Positions 62,417 through 64,000 of a stretch of 64,000 nucleotides of DNA are shown one piece after another. Each line of letters starts with the position of its first letter. Position 1 is the stretch's first letter. The stretch is from positions 62,001 to 126,000 of the forward strand of contig JANYKN010000007.1 in assembly GCA_025361565.1 (NCBI GenBank). The letters are read 5' to 3'. Position numbers and translations under genes: made by a program. The DNA is from Bacteroidota bacterium. Lineage in GTDB: Bacteria > Bacteroidota > Bacteroidia > Bacteroidales > NBLH01. The notes under the pieces are model-generated. The model had not been told where the DNA came from. It did not search any database and saw only the letters and a program-made list of their open reading frames with translations.

Positions 62417-62807
62417 AAATAGATTTTATAAATACTCGATTTCAGAAAATGAACAATCCTTTAATGAAAATTATGCATACAAAATTGAGGTTTCGTAATT
62501 TTCCATACCAGAGAATTGTATCTTTGCCGAAAAAAGAGAACTGTAACTTTGCTAATATTTTGAATTTCATCAATAAATCAGTAACTATCGTAAAAATATT
62601 TAACTGTCAAAAAACAAAATTGACTTTCTTTCGTATATAATAAGATTGCTTTAATCAGGAGACTAAATTTGCAATGGCAAAATATTTGCATTAAGATAAT
62701 TTTTTATATAATAATACATAGAATTCATATTTTGAATATATCGCTGATTATAAATTAATTTCAATTTGTAATTAAATAAATAGTTTTATAGAAAATACAT
62801 AACAAGA
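62417..62807. other. Intergenic region with tandem promoter-like elements
   Basis: About 390 bases between nadK and the first DUF6089-like gene. TATCTTTG (62519-62526) and TAACTTTG (62544-62551) both match the Bacteroidota -7 consensus TAnnTTTG. They lie about 260-290 bases before the next start codon, so a long leader or an unrecognised small transcript is possible. A 63-codon frame at 62449-62640 looks spurious. Confidence 0.5.
62519..62551 (+). promoter_or_regulatory. Two promoter -7 elements upstream of the DUF6089-like genes
   Basis: TATCTTTG at 62519 and TAACTTTG at 62544, 17 bases apart, both fit TAnnTTTG; upstream TTG boxes are not clear. Confidence 0.4.
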
Positions 62808-63719
62808 ATGGATATGACAAAATTGATAAGCTTTTCCACATTTTTACTATTGTTCACAATAAACACATATTCACAGAGATGGAAAAGCGAGCGACACTCA
62901 CTGGTATTTGATGCTGGCATAAGCCACTTTATGGGCGATTTAGGAGGTGGAACAAAAGATGCAGCCCATTTTTTCGGGGTCAGGGATCTCGATTTTTCAG
63001 CCACAAGACCAGTTGTAAGTGCCAAATACAGATTTCGTATTATCGAGCAAGTTGCCGCAAAAGCAGGTTTTACATGGGCTATTCTTGCTGCTGATGATGC
63101 TTCATCAGGTTCTGCTGGCCGAAGAATGAGGAATCTATCATTTACTTCGAATGTTCTTGAATTCAGTTTACACGGCGAATATTATTTTATAAAAGAAAAA
63201 GCAAATCCCAGATATTCGTTTTCGAGCTTACATACTATCCGGAATTTAAGTGCCTATGCATTTACAGGGGTTTCGGTTATTTACTTTAATCCAAAAGCAA
63301 AATTAGATGGTGTAAAATATGAACTCCAACCATTAGGAACAGAAGGGCAGGGAATTGGTGATAATCCCGCACCATACAGCAAAATTGCGATTGGATGGCC
63401 AATTGGCTTAGGAGCAAAGTACAATTTAAATAAAAAATTTGCTGTTGGAATCGAGATATCAAATACATTCACTACTTCTGATTATATTGATGATGCCCAC
63501 GATAAATATTATGACAATTCAGCTATTTCTTCAAAATATGGAGAAATTGCCGGAAAGCTTGCAGACAGACATATCGATGCTAATGGAAATTCATTACCTC
63601 CATATCCATCTGGCACAACAAAAAGAGGTGGAAATAGTTACAACGATGCATTTATATATACAGTTGTAACGCTAACTTATAGTTTAAAAAGAGATAATAC
63701 AGGGCTTCCAAAATTTTAA
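62808..63719 (+). CDS. DUF6089-like outer-membrane protein
   Basis: A 303-residue predicted small beta-barrel: signal peptide (cut near TYSQ), then HSLVFDAGISHFMGDLGGG and alternating strands (NVLEFSLHGEYYFIK, YAFTGVSVIYFNPK, LGAKYNLNKKFAVGIEISNTF). DUF6089 proteins are outer-membrane proteins of Bacteroidota, often encoded between nadK and the uppS/bamA genes, as the context here suggests. An ATG six bases downstream is an equally good start. Function unknown; a role in outer-membrane assembly is a context inference. Confidence 0.82.
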   Translation: MDMTKLISFSTFLLLFTINTYSQRWKSERHSLVFDAGISHFMGDLGGGTKDAAHFFGVRDLDFSATRPVVSAKYRFRIIEQVAAKAGFTWAILAADDASSGSAGRRMRNLSFTSNVLEFSLHGEYYFIKEKANPRYSFSSLHTIRNLSAYAFTGVSVIYFNPKAKLDGVKYELQPLGTEGQGIGDNPAPYSKIAIGWPIGLGAKYNLNKKFAVGIEISNTFTTSDYIDDAHDKYYDNSAISSKYGEIAGKLADRHIDANGNSLPPYPSGTTKRGGNSYNDAFIYTVVTLTYSLKRDNTGLPKF

Positions 63720-63739
63720 AATAACAGACTCCATCATTC

Positions 63740-64000
63740 ATGTATAAAAAAATTATAGTTTTTTTAATTCTAATGATCCCTTTGACCTTAAATGCTCAAA
63801 GAAAATCTCATGAAGTCGGGCTTTTTGGTGGTGTGGCATACTATATGGGCGATTTAAACCAACGAAAACTATTTTATTCAATTGAGCCTTCTTTAAGCTT
63901 TATTTATAAACTCAACTTAAACCCCAGATACGCCCTGCGATTTAACGCAACTTTAGCCTCACTTAGTGGATCTGACACCAAGAGTGACAATGGGTATCAA
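63740..64000 (+). CDS. DUF6089-like outer-membrane protein, 3' end beyond the window
   Basis: The frame from ATG 63740 is open to the last base (87 codons). A signal peptide (cut near LNAQ) is followed by VGLFGGVAYYMGDLNQ, the same pattern as the start of the preceding protein, and by strand-like RYALRFNATLASLSG. It is a tandem relative of the gene ending at 63719, 20 bases upstream, and probably co-transcribed. Confidence 0.85.
   Translation, partial: MYKKIIVFLILMIPLTLNAQRKSHEVGLFGGVAYYMGDLNQRKLFYSIEPSLSFIYKLNLNPRYALRFNATLASLSGSDTKSDNGYQ

Noticed and set aside
62449-62640. 63-codon frame after nadK
   Set aside because: It overlaps promoter-like words, has no recognisable protein features and low-complexity AT-driven composition.

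Overview
The window looks like a chromosomal segment of a Bacteroidota bacterium, probably from the Bacteroidales side of the phylum. The evidence is AT-rich DNA, a SusC/SusD pair, lipoproteins with IPT/TIG domains, C-terminal sorting domains of the type IX secretion system (T9SS), DUF6089-like barrels, FISUMP domains and TAnnTTTG-type promoters. Family names come from reading the sequence; no database search was run.

Layout. (1) 1-16059 (+): a galactomannan utilisation locus. It holds a GH130 phosphorylase (5' end cut off), SusC, SusD, two surface glycan-binding lipoproteins, two GH26 mannanases, an SGNH-type esterase, a mannobiose/cellobiose 2-epimerase and a GH27 alpha-galactosidase. Together they can debranch, deacetylate, cut, import, epimerise and phosphorolyse galactomannan. 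(2) 16210-32807 (-): large secreted proteins. They include an RHS-like protein, an outer-membrane protein, a lipoprotein and a PKD/RHS polymorphic toxin with a type-44-like C-terminus and a small membrane protein directly downstream. A propeller/T9SS protein and an HU-like DNA-binding/DUF4469 protein follow. Three of these genes are broken by single lesions (a C-tract frameshift, an in-frame TAA and an in-frame TGA), and a 43-codon relic duplicates the 5' end of the barrel gene. (3) 33418-38449: a T9SS-exported GH5 glucanase/mannanase, a penicillin-acylase-family enzyme and a two-gene unknown operon.

(4) 38450-43610: a gene remnant and a nested transposon. An IS256-family element (39463-43602, 8-bp target duplication ATTAAAAA) carries an IS21-family element (40111-42905, 6-bp duplication CGTAGG) inside its transposase gene. 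The IS21 transposase has Gly where the second catalytic Asp is expected. (5) 43681-49076 (-): accessory genes. A three-gene unit has an RxxxxH (HEPN-like) protein and a three-helix membrane protein; a TPR/double-FISUMP protein and two SHOCT-like membrane proteins follow. (6) 49463-64000: core genome. It has an ADP-ribosylglycohydrolase, tRNA-Leu(TAG), tig-clpP-clpX, an OmpA/PD40 protein, a lipoprotein, an alpha/beta hydrolase, pdxJ, a CBS protein, a POTRA/barrel protein, nadK and two DUF6089-like proteins (the last cut by the window end).

The most unusual material is in regions 2, 4 and 5: the broken PKD-RHS-toxin gene, the doubly nested IS with a probably dead transposase, palindromic intergenic repeats (31875-31981; a matched pair at 38645-38719 and 49299-49367), and the small HEPN-like/membrane gene set next to the IS.
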